Assembly: GCA_005800795.1 (NCBI GenBank)
Contig: SYEN01000288.1
Coordinates: 1-6,301 of the forward strand
Direction of reading: 5' to 3'
Origin: Burkholderiales bacterium
GTDB lineage: Bacteria; Pseudomonadota; Gammaproteobacteria; Burkholderiales; SG8-41
DNA length: 6,301 nucleotides
Positions 1 to 6,165 of the stretch are shown in pieces. Made by a program: the position numbers and the translations under genes. The notes below the pieces were generated by a model, which searched no databases, was not told the DNA's origin, and saw only the letters and a list, made by a program, of their open reading frames with translations. The first letter of the stretch is position 1; each line of letters opens with the position of its first letter.

Positions 1-570
1 AGGATGCGGATACGACGACAAACCTTTGCCATCCACTTCCTGCCGGAAGCTAACGAGCTGTTCTTCGCTGATGCGGCCTTCGAGAAACGCGCGCGCGTAG
101 ACGCCGGGCGCGGAATGGCCCTGAAAGAAAATCATGTCGCCCAGATAGCTATCGTTGGCGGCACGAAAAAAATGATTGAAGCCTACGTCGTACAGTGTGG
201 CGGCCGAGGCAAAGCTGGCGATGTGGCCGCCGAGTTCGCCGGAATCCTTGTTCGCGCGCACCACGGTCGCCATTGCGTTCCAGCGCACCAGAGAACGGAT
301 GCGATGCTCCATTTCGGGGTCGCCTGGCGAGCGCTCTTCGCGGTCGGCGGGGATGGTGTTCACATACGCGGTGTTGGCGTTATAGGGAATATAGGCGCCA
401 GTATTGCGCGCCCGCGCCACCAGTTGTTCAAGCAGGAATTGCGCACGCACCGGGCCTTCGTGGGCGATTACCGCATCGAGCGCGTCCAGCCATTCACGCG
501 TTTCCTGAGGATCGCTATCGGGCGCTGCCTGCGTGGACAATCCTGCGCCGGCGGAGTCTTTCATATCCAT
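1..570 (-). CDS. aceE: Pyruvate dehydrogenase E1 component (homodimeric type), N-terminal 190 residues, runs off the left edge
   Basis: Cytoplasmic thiamine-diphosphate enzyme that decarboxylates pyruvate and transfers the acetyl group to the lipoyl domain of E2 (AceF), the entry to the TCA cycle. The 190 visible residues have no stop and align by eye with the start of E. coli AceE: PQETREWLDA near residue 21, RIRSLVRWNA near 90, GELGGHIASF at 111-120, FQGHSAPGVYARAF at about 149-162, and GLSSYPHP at the window edge. His116 and His152 correspond to the active-site histidines H106 and H142 of the E. coli enzyme. Full length in the family is about 890 residues, so roughly 700 lie outside. The ATG at 570 is preferred over the in-frame ATG at 564 because an AAAGG lies 8 nt upstream of it. 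It is in the same direction as the rlpA operon but has its own promoter. Identity is very secure. Confidence 0.97.
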   Translation of the reverse strand, partial: MDMKDSAGAGLSTQAAPDSDPQETREWLDALDAVIAHEGPVRAQFLLEQLVARARNTGAYIPYNANTAYVNTIPADREERSPGDPEMEHRIRSLVRWNAMATVVRANKDSGELGGHIASFASAATLYDVGFNHFFRAANDSYLGDMIFFQGHSAPGVYARAFLEGRISEEQLVSFRQEVDGKGLSSYPHP

Positions 571-578
571 GGATAAAA

Positions 579-583
579 CCTTT
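579..583 (-). promoter_or_regulatory. Ribosome binding site of aceE
   Basis: AAAGG on the minus strand, 8 nt before the ATG at 570. This is the strongest Shine-Dalgarno-like sequence among the starts in this window. It decides for the ATG at 570 over the in-frame ATG two codons later, for which the spacing would be 14 nt. Confidence 0.7.
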
Positions 584-630
584 GTGAGGCATGTTAAATG
601 GGCGCAAGCACTTGTGGTGCCCGGCCCAAG

Positions 631-664
631 GGCGCGCGAATTATAGCATTCATGCGCGCGCGCC
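631..664. repeat. Inverted repeat flanking the aceE -10 box, possible operator
   Basis: GGCGCGCG at 631-638 is the exact reverse complement of CGCGCGCC at 657-664. The 18-nt spacer contains the TATAAT element, so the arms fall at about the transcription start and just upstream of the -10 box. This could be an operator or a hairpin-forming element. Alternating GC is common in GC-rich genomes, so chance is a real alternative. It does not resemble the E. coli PdhR site (AATTGGTnnnACCAATT). Confidence 0.35.
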
Positions 665-667
665 TAA
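640..667 (-). promoter_or_regulatory. Extended -10 promoter for aceE
   Basis: On the minus strand, positions 645-640 read TATAAT, a perfect sigma-70 -10 box, preceded by TGC (648-646). Together they form the extended -10 element TGnTATAAT. The best -35 candidate, TTAGGC (667-662) at 16 nt spacing, is weak, which is typical of extended -10 promoters. The predicted transcription start is about position 633 (a G on the transcribed strand), giving a leader of about 63 nt before the aceE ATG. A small hairpin is possible in the leader (GCAC 620-617 with GTGC 611-608). The AT-rich stretch at 690-720 lies too far upstream for a standard UP element. The position between rlpA and aceE, in the right orientation, supports the call. 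Confidence 0.72.
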
Positions 668-674
668 GGCTCAG

Positions 675-686
675 CCCCTGCAGGGG
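675..686. repeat. 12-bp perfect palindrome CCCCTGCAGGGG upstream of the aceE promoter
   Basis: A perfect palindrome centred at about -48 relative to the predicted aceE start, inside the rlpA-aceE gap. It could bind a dimeric regulator or form a short hairpin (4-bp stem, TGCA loop) at the end of the rlpA transcript. In the direction of rlpA transcription no T-run follows, so it is not a standard intrinsic terminator. Confidence 0.35.
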
Positions 687-714
687 ACTATCATAAGCAT
701 TTGTTTTAATTGAT

Positions 715-1632
715 TTATTTTGTGATGACAAAAGGCTTTACGCCGAGCGCCTGAGCCATTTTTTCGGCCGCCTGCCGCGCCTCGGCTGGACTGGCGTAAG
801 GCCCCGCAAGCACGCGAAAAAGATTGTCGCGCGCAGCAATCTGCAAGGGTGGTGCGAGGCTTTCCACCTCGCCACGCAACCGCGCGGCATAGGCCTCGGC
901 GTTCTCTTTGGAGCCGAAAGCGGCCAACTGCAAATACACGCCGCCCGGTTCCGAGGCCATGGGAATTTGGCGTTCTGCTGCCGTGGGCGGAATAGGCGGG
1001 GCGGTTGTGGCCGGCGGCACGGTATTGCCCCGCTGCGCCTCGGCCACCGGTGCGCCCGGCAGCAAAGACTCAACCTCAACCAGCGCGCTGCCCCCCGCAA
1101 TAATGCCCAGCTTGTGCGCTGCGGTATACGACAAATCAATTAGCCGGCTGTCAATAAACGGCCCGCGATCATTCACCCGCACCACCACCGAGCGCCCGTT
1201 GGCCGCACTCGTCACGCGCACATAACTCGGCAGCGGTAGCGTCGGATGCGCGGCCGTCATGGCATACATATCGTAAGGTTCACCGATGGATGTCAACTTG
1301 CCGTGATACCGCCGCCCGTACCACGACGCCACCCCGCGCGCACGATACGGCGTCAGCGCCGTCATCGGCGCATAGCTGCGCCCCATCACCGTATAGGGCC
1401 GCATCGCCCCTTTGTGCAACGGCTCCATGCGCGGCACGGCGTCGGGAATGCTGTCAATGTTGGCTGGTGGATTCGCGCCGGGGCCATCGTCGAGGTAGTA
1501 ACCGCCTTTGCCGGTTGCCGGCGCGGACGGCGGCGAAGGCGTGGATGGCGCAGACGGCGGCTGGCGTTTGCCACCAAACAGGCCACAGCCGGCAAGCGCC
1601 AGGATGGCCGCAAGAAGCGCCAGATGCCGCAT
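715..1632 (-). CDS. rlpA: RlpA septal-ring/rare lipoprotein A: lipoprotein with double-psi beta-barrel and SPOR domain
   Basis: 305-residue outer-membrane lipoprotein, predicted lytic transglycosylase acting on glycan strands without stem peptides (activity known for P. aeruginosa RlpA). Residues 1-16 are a lipoprotein signal with lipobox LAGC and Cys16; the +2 Gly favours outer-membrane sorting. A Pro/Ser-rich linker follows at about 23-40. The double-psi barrel spans about 99-189, with GVASWYG at 100-106, GEPYDMY at 117-123, TAAH at 126-129 and VNDRGPF at 153-159. Glu118, His129 and Asp155 have the same spacing (11 and 26) as the P. aeruginosa catalytic residues E120, H131 and D157. A Pro/Ala-rich linker (about 191-228) leads to a C-terminal SPOR domain (231-305), which binds denuded glycan. 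Start: an in-frame start at 1692 would extend into rodA, but the lipobox fixes the ATG at 1632, overlapping the rodA stop as TGATG. Ile116 in the TSIGE motif is unusual. Confidence 0.95.
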   Translation of the reverse strand: MRHLALLAAILALAGCGLFGGKRQPPSAPSTPSPPSAPATGKGGYYLDDGPGANPPANIDSIPDAVPRMEPLHKGAMRPYTVMGRSYAPMTALTPYRARGVASWYGRRYHGKLTSIGEPYDMYAMTAAHPTLPLPSYVRVTSAANGRSVVVRVNDRGPFIDSRLIDLSYTAAHKLGIIAGGSALVEVESLLPGAPVAEAQRGNTVPPATTAPPIPPTAAERQIPMASEPGGVYLQLAAFGSKENAEAYAARLRGEVESLAPPLQIAARDNLFRVLAGPYASPAEARQAAEKMAQALGVKPFVITK

Positions 1633-2738
1633 CACGTATGCACCAGCTTGCGATGCGTTTGTATGCTCATCAATATCCCCAGCCCCAGGCATAGCGACAC
1701 CAGCGAAGTGCCGCCGTAGCTGATCATCGGCAACGGCACGCCGACCACCGGCAGGATACCGCTGACCATGCCCATATTGACGAAAGCATAGGTAAAGAAC
1801 GTCAAGGTTATGGCACCGGCCAGCAGGCGTGTGAACAACGTCGGCGCGTTCGAGGCGATCATCACACCACGCAGTATCACCAGTAGAAACAGCCCGAGCA
1901 GGATACAGTTGCCAAGTAAGCCAAATTCCTCGGAGTAAACGGCAAAAATGAAATCAGTGGTGCGTTCGGGGATGAAATCCAGATGGGTTTGCGTGCCGCT
2001 CATCCAGCCCTTGCCCGTATACCCGCCGGAGCCTACTGCGATGGTGGACTGGATGGTGTGATAGCCGCTGCCAAGAGGGTCTTCCGCCGGATTGATGAAA
2101 GTAAGGATGCGCTGGCGCTGGTAGTCGTGCAGCAGTGTCCACGCCACTGGCGCGCTTGCGGCGCCCGTCACCGCGAGGCCGACGATAATTTTCCACGACA
2201 GCCCGGCCAGGAACAATACATAACCGCCACTGGCGAAGATCAGGATCGCGGTTCCCAGATCAGGCTGGCGAGCGATGAGAAACACCGGCACCAGCAGCAG
2301 AATTGTAGCGAAGGCGAAATTGCCGTTGCGCAGCGTGCCCTCATAGCGGTGAAAATACCAAGCCAGCATCAACGGCGCGGCGATTTTCATCAGTTCTGAA
2401 GGCTGGATGCGCGTCACACTGATATTGAGCCAGCGCCGCGCGCCATTGACGATATCACCCACCACCGCCACGCCCAGCAGCAGGATGATGCCAACCACGA
2501 ATAACGGCAGCGCGAGGCGCATCAGAAAATGCGGTGGCACATTGGCCATGACCCACATTACCGCCAGCGCCACCAGCATGTTGATCATTTGCCCCGACAC
2601 ACGCGCCCAACCCGCGTTGGAGGCACTGTACAAAACAGTGAGGCCCACCCCCATCAGCAGCAATACCGCTCCCAGCAATGGGCCGTCGATATGCTCCGTC
2701 AGGAATCGCGATACACGCCGCAGATAGTAGGCGATCAA
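1632..2738 (-). CDS. rodA: RodA, SEDS-family peptidoglycan glycosyltransferase of the elongasome
   Basis: 368-residue inner-membrane protein (E. coli RodA is 370) with about ten predicted transmembrane helices. It polymerises lipid II into glycan strands during side-wall growth, working as a pair with PBP2. Landmarks are VLYSAS at 35-40, RRWLNI near 101-106, QPSELMK at 112-118, ARQPDLGTA at 156-164, and FIPERTTDFIFAVYSEEFG at 255-273. Asp262 in TTDF aligns with catalytic D262 of E. coli RodA. GMVSGILPVVGVPLPMISYGGTS near 323-345 is the family's C-terminal signature, and the protein ends in QTHRKLVHT. The start is a TTG at 2738 that overlaps the mrdA stop (TTGA). No ATG, GTG or TTG lies in frame just upstream, and the next internal Met (residue 30) is inside the first membrane helix. 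Translation is probably coupled to mrdA. Confidence 0.96.
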   Translation of the reverse strand: MIAYYLRRVSRFLTEHIDGPLLGAVLLLMGVGLTVLYSASNAGWARVSGQMINMLVALAVMWVMANVPPHFLMRLALPLFVVGIILLLGVAVVGDIVNGARRWLNISVTRIQPSELMKIAAPLMLAWYFHRYEGTLRNGNFAFATILLLVPVFLIARQPDLGTAILIFASGGYVLFLAGLSWKIIVGLAVTGAASAPVAWTLLHDYQRQRILTFINPAEDPLGSGYHTIQSTIAVGSGGYTGKGWMSGTQTHLDFIPERTTDFIFAVYSEEFGLLGNCILLGLFLLVILRGVMIASNAPTLFTRLLAGAITLTFFTYAFVNMGMVSGILPVVGVPLPMISYGGTSLVSLCLGLGILMSIQTHRKLVHT

Positions 2739-4633
2739 TGCGCGACCGCCGGTTTCTTCGCAGTGCCCTCGGCAGGCTGCTTGCCCAATAGATAGTAGTC
2801 GAGCACCTGGCGCGCGATGGGCGCGGCGGCCGTTGCGCCAAAGCCGGCGTTTTCGACAATCAGCGAAAGTGCGATTTTCGGGTTCTCCGCCGGCGCATAG
2901 GCTATGAACAAGGCGTGATCGCGAAAGCGCTCCTGAACACGGCTTTCAATATACTTTTCACCCTGTTTGATGGCGATGACTTGTGAGGTGCCGGTCTTGC
3001 CGCCGCTGGTGTAGGGCACACCCGCGAATACCGCGGCGCTGGTGCCTTCCTTGTTAACGCCCACCATGGCGCGTTTGATGGTGGCGATATGATCCGGGTT
3101 CCAATCGAGCTTGCGCAGCAGTTGCGGCTCCACCGGCGTGCGCACTTTGGTGGCGACATTTTCGATGTAGTCCACCACGTGGGGCTTGAACATCACGCCA
3201 TCGTTGGAAAGTGTGGCAACTGCCGACGCAAGCTGCAACGGCGTGTAGGCGTTGTACCCCTGACCGATGGCGACACTGACGGTCTCGCCGAGAAACCATT
3301 CCTTGTTAAAGCGCTTTTTCTTCCATTCCTTGGACGGCAGCGTGCCCGTCGATTCACCGGTGAGATCGATGCCGCTGCGCGAACCGAAGCCGATTTGCGA
3401 CATGAACCTGGCGATGTTGTCGATGCCCAGCTCGTTGGCAAGCACATAGTAGTAGGTGTCGCACGACACCACGATGGATTTATACATATCCACCCAGCCA
3501 TGCCCACCCACCACATCGTCACGAAACTGGTGATTGCCCAGCCAGTAGTAGCCAGGATCGGAAATGCCCTGCTGTGGCGTGCGTTTGCCGTAGGTCAGCG
3601 CGGCCAGCGCCATGAACGGTTTGAACGTCGATCCCGGCGGATAGGTGCCGTTTAACGCACGATTCAGCATCGGCCGGTCGGGCGAATTACGCAACTCGTT
3701 CCAGCTTTGCGGATCAATGCCGTCCACAAACAGGTTGGGATCAAATCCCGGCTTGCTGACGAACGCCAGCACACCGCCGGTTTGAGGATCCATCGCCACC
3801 AGCGCGCCACGGCGGTTGCCGAAGGCCTTGAACGCCAGCGCCTGAAGACCGGCATCAATCTTCAATACCAGATTCGATCCCGAAGTCGGCGGCGTGCGCG
3901 ACAACAGGCGCACCGCGCGCCCGGCCGAATCGATTTCCACCTGTTCCACGCCCGTGGTGCCATGCAGCGCCCGCTCGTAGCTTTGTTCCAGGCCCATTTT
4001 GCCGATGTAATCCGTGCCGCGGTAGTTGGAGATTTCGCCGCTTTCCTCCAGCTTGTCGAGTTCTTTCTGATTGATGCGGCCGATGTAGCCGATCACATGC
4101 GAAAACAGTTCCCCCTGCGGATATTGGCGGAACAGCCGCGCCTTGATTTCCACGCCGGGAAAGCGATAGCGGTGCGCAGCAAAGCGCGCTATTTCCTCGT
4201 CGGACAGGCGCGAACGTATCGGCAGACTCTCGAAGCTCTTGCTCTCGTCGAGTAATTGACGAAAGCGCCGGCGTTCGCGTGGCGAGATTTCCATGATCTC
4301 GGCCAGCCGGTCGATGGTGTCGTCGACTTTGCCCGCCTTGCTGGGAGTGATTTCCAGTGTGTGCGCGGTGTAGTTGTAGGCAAGCTCGACGCCGTTGCGG
4401 TCGGTGATCACGCCGCGGCCCGGCGTCGCCGGCACAATGGAAATACGGTTGGCCTCAGCGAGCGTGTGATAATGCGCGTGCTGCATCACCTGCAGGTACA
4501 CAAAACGCGCGAGCAGCACCGCGAACATCACCAGCACAAACACCGTCAGCACGCCCAGGCGCACGCGAAACTGCTGCTGTTCGCGTTGGGAATCGCGAAA
4601 CTCGACGCCGGTGCTGAACAGCAGTCTAGCCAT
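2735..4633 (-). CDS. mrdA: Penicillin-binding protein 2 (elongasome DD-transpeptidase)
   Basis: 632-residue class B PBP (E. coli PBP2 is 633). It cross-links new peptidoglycan in the periplasm and activates RodA. It has a cytoplasmic N-terminus, one membrane anchor at about 27-48, a PBP dimerisation/pedestal domain at about 64-245 (including PGRGVITDRNG at 71-81 and VIGYIGRIN near 180-188), and a transpeptidase domain at about 255-615. The three active-site motifs are present: STFK at 335-338 (nucleophile Ser335), SCD at 390-392, and KTG at 546-548. Asp359, Asp372, His378 and Cys391 match a zinc site described in Acinetobacter PBP2. The C-terminal tail after about 616 is Lys/Ala/Pro-rich. The ATG at 4633 lies inside the 3' end of mreD (8-nt overlap) with no clear Shine-Dalgarno, so coupling is likely. 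A 10-bp palindrome GATCCGGATC (4634-4643) directly precedes the ATG. Confidence 0.97.
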   Translation of the reverse strand: MARLLFSTGVEFRDSQREQQQFRVRLGVLTVFVLVMFAVLLARFVYLQVMQHAHYHTLAEANRISIVPATPGRGVITDRNGVELAYNYTAHTLEITPSKAGKVDDTIDRLAEIMEISPRERRRFRQLLDESKSFESLPIRSRLSDEEIARFAAHRYRFPGVEIKARLFRQYPQGELFSHVIGYIGRINQKELDKLEESGEISNYRGTDYIGKMGLEQSYERALHGTTGVEQVEIDSAGRAVRLLSRTPPTSGSNLVLKIDAGLQALAFKAFGNRRGALVAMDPQTGGVLAFVSKPGFDPNLFVDGIDPQSWNELRNSPDRPMLNRALNGTYPPGSTFKPFMALAALTYGKRTPQQGISDPGYYWLGNHQFRDDVVGGHGWVDMYKSIVVSCDTYYYVLANELGIDNIARFMSQIGFGSRSGIDLTGESTGTLPSKEWKKKRFNKEWFLGETVSVAIGQGYNAYTPLQLASAVATLSNDGVMFKPHVVDYIENVATKVRTPVEPQLLRKLDWNPDHIATIKRAMVGVNKEGTSAAVFAGVPYTSGGKTGTSQVIAIKQGEKYIESRVQERFRDHALFIAYAPAENPKIALSLIVENAGFGATAAAPIARQVLDYYLLGKQPAEGTAKKPAVAH

Positions 4634-5150
4634 GATCCGGATCGGCGCGCGGCCGCTGCGGCAGCTTCAAAACAAACGACAGCAATGGCCACAGGAGGCC
4701 ACCAATGAGACTACCGATAAAGTACCAGAATCCAGGGAAATCGCTGCCCGCCACCAACCGGATGACCAGCACGATAAAGTCATTGAGTAACAAGAGTGGC
4801 ACTGCGTGCAAAGCCTGCGGCGTGATCGCAAAACGCTGCACACGCCGGTGCAACGCTATGCCCGCAAACGCCAGAATGGTGTAAGACAGCGCATGTTGGC
4901 CAAACAGACTGCCGTCAGCGACATCCATTAACAACCCCAGTAGCCACGGAATGGTGAAGCCGATTTTACGGGGTTGGTCGATGCACCAGTACAGCAGCAC
5001 CAGTGCAACAAAGTCTGGCCGCACCCAAAGCCCCCAACCTGCCCAAGGCAGCAGATTCAGCAGCAGAGCCATCAACAACGTAAACACAATGAAGCCGGTC
5101 TGCGCGGGCTTAAGGATCTCCTGCGGTTCGCTGGAATAGAAGTTGCTCAT
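4626..5150 (-). CDS. mreD: MreD, rod-shape-determining inner-membrane protein
   Basis: 174-residue, very hydrophobic integral membrane protein, close to the usual family size (about 160-175). I count five to six membrane segments: about 18-36, 45-58, 64-78, 88-102, 112-134 and 140-162. MreD-type landmarks are RPDFVALVLLYW at 44-55 and GLLMDVADGSLFGQHALSY at 72-90; the acidic residues in a membrane-proximal loop are typical. MreD links MreC with the RodA-PBP2 machinery, and its precise biochemical role is still debated. The ATG at 5150 is 39 nt after the mreC stop; an in-frame stop six codons upstream limits other starts, and the Shine-Dalgarno is weak. The 3' end overlaps mrdA. The context between mreC and mrdA makes the call secure despite low sequence conservation in the family. 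Confidence 0.93.
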   Translation of the reverse strand: MSNFYSSEPQEILKPAQTGFIVFTLLMALLLNLLPWAGWGLWVRPDFVALVLLYWCIDQPRKIGFTIPWLLGLLMDVADGSLFGQHALSYTILAFAGIALHRRVQRFAITPQALHAVPLLLLNDFIVLVIRLVAGSDFPGFWYFIGSLIGGLLWPLLSFVLKLPQRPRADPDHG

Positions 5151-5189
5151 GTGCCGCGATGCCTGTTATATCGAACCTGCGCTGTCACG

Positions 5190-6092
5190 TCAGCCACCCT
5201 TGCGTCCCTTGCGCCCGCGCGGCGCCTGCTCACTGTCCTCCGGTGGACGCGGCGGGACTGCTTCTGACCCCTGGACAACGAACACGCGCGTGTTATTGCT
5301 CACACCGCCCAGCGGCTTGCATGCCACCCTGGAAAACGTCGCCGCCGGATTCGGCTCGACGATGACCACCTCCGCCACCGGAAGACCCGGGGTGTATATG
5401 CCGTCAATACCGGATGTTACAAGTTGATCGCCTTTTTGCACGTCGGCATTGAGCGGCACAAATTGCAATTCAAGCACGCCGCGCACACCGGTGCCCGCCA
5501 ACACCGAGCGCATGCCGGTACGGGCGTTGAGGACGGGAATCAAATGTCCTTTATCAGTAATGAGCGTGACCTCGGCGAGCATGGGATGAACGCGCGTTAC
5601 TTGCCCAACCACGCCGGCGGCATCGACCACCGGCTGACCATTGCGAACCTCATGCTGCCCCCCTTTATCGATTACGATGCGCTGCGTAAACGGATTGCGC
5701 GCGGCATACAGCACTTGCGCCAGCGTCATGCGCGTGACCTGTTGTTCACGTGCTTCCAGCAGTTTACGGAGGTTGACGTTTTCAGCTGCCAGCGCGTGGG
5801 CTTTTTGCGTCAGCGTGGCGCTGGCGAGGTTCTCCTGCTCCAGCCGTGCGTTCTCGGCACGCAGCGACGCATGGGAAGTGAAAAATTCACTCAGCCGCGA
5901 CAGCACGCTGGCAGGTGCTGCCGCAATGCGCTGCAACGGGTAAATTGCCACGGCGGCAACCTGGCGAATGGCGTCCAGATGCTTATAGCGTGCATCGGCA
6001 ATCAGCAGCACCAGCGACAGCGCCGAAAATTTCAGCAGACGGGTAAGCGGGCTGGGGCCGGTGTTGAAGAAGGGCGGTGGCGTGTGTTCCAT
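5190..6092 (-). CDS. mreC: MreC, rod-shape-determining periplasmic scaffold protein
   Basis: 300-residue bitopic protein: short cytoplasmic N-terminus, one membrane anchor at about 19-34 (LLKFSALSLVLLIADA), a coiled coil at about 72-116 with Leu/Ala heptads and many Glu/Gln, then two beta-barrel-like periplasmic domains at about 122-275. Landmarks are RIVIDKGGQHEV at 138-149, GVVGQVTRV at 160-168, LITDKGHLIPV at 177-187, and GDQLVTSGIDGIYTPGLPVAEV at 221-242. MreC self-associates and binds PBP2, activating RodA-PBP2. Residues about 276-300 form a low-complexity Pro-rich then Arg/Lys/Gly-rich tail (PRGRKGRKGG) beyond the folded domain. The ATG at 6092 is the only usable start: no other ATG, GTG or TTG occurs before the in-frame stop eight codons upstream. 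The Shine-Dalgarno is weak. The FFNTGPSPLTRLL opening recalls betaproteobacterial MreC. Confidence 0.96.
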   Translation of the reverse strand: MEHTPPPFFNTGPSPLTRLLKFSALSLVLLIADARYKHLDAIRQVAAVAIYPLQRIAAAPASVLSRLSEFFTSHASLRAENARLEQENLASATLTQKAHALAAENVNLRKLLEAREQQVTRMTLAQVLYAARNPFTQRIVIDKGGQHEVRNGQPVVDAAGVVGQVTRVHPMLAEVTLITDKGHLIPVLNARTGMRSVLAGTGVRGVLELQFVPLNADVQKGDQLVTSGIDGIYTPGLPVAEVVIVEPNPAATFSRVACKPLGGVSNNTRVFVVQGSEAVPPRPPEDSEQAPRGRKGRKGG

Positions 6093-6120
6093 CGCTCGGC
6101 CGGTGTCAAACGGTCAGGCA

Positions 6121-6134
6121 CCGCCGTGTGGCGG
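6121..6134 (-). other. Small hairpin in the mreB-mreC intergenic RNA
   Basis: In the 73-nt gap between the mreB stop and the mreC ATG, CCGCC (6121-6125) pairs with GGCGG (6130-6134) around a 4-nt loop. It has no following T-run in the direction of transcription, so it is not a textbook terminator. It could act as an mRNA stabiliser or processing site that separates mreB levels from those of mreC and downstream genes. An alternative pairing of CACCG (6119-6123) with CGGTG (6101-6105) would compete with it. Confidence 0.35.
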
Positions 6135-6165
6135 GCGATGCACTCCGTCTACGGTGTTTACCATC

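Noticed and set aside
4..576. Plus-strand open frame of 190 codons opposite aceE
   Set aside because: The opposite strand encodes an unmistakable AceE N-terminus over the same span; the plus-strand product resembles nothing.
675..720. Possible intrinsic terminator: palindrome with the T-rich stretch at 700-720
   Set aside because: The T-rich side lies on the plus strand, more than 10 nt from a 4-bp stem, and no plus-strand gene ends there; in the minus direction no T-run follows the stem.
1633..1692. N-terminal extension of RlpA from an in-frame start at 1692
   Set aside because: It would place 20 hydrophilic residues before a clear lipoprotein signal peptide; the ATG at 1632 fits the lipobox and the TGATG overlap.
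4634..4643. Palindrome GATCCGGATC just before the mrdA start
   Set aside because: It lies inside the mreD coding sequence and is short enough to occur by chance; too weak to call an operator.
6059..6157. Three copies of CGGTGT near the mreB-mreC junction (6059, 6101, 6152)
   Set aside because: Six-base matches without regular spacing; expected by chance in this composition.
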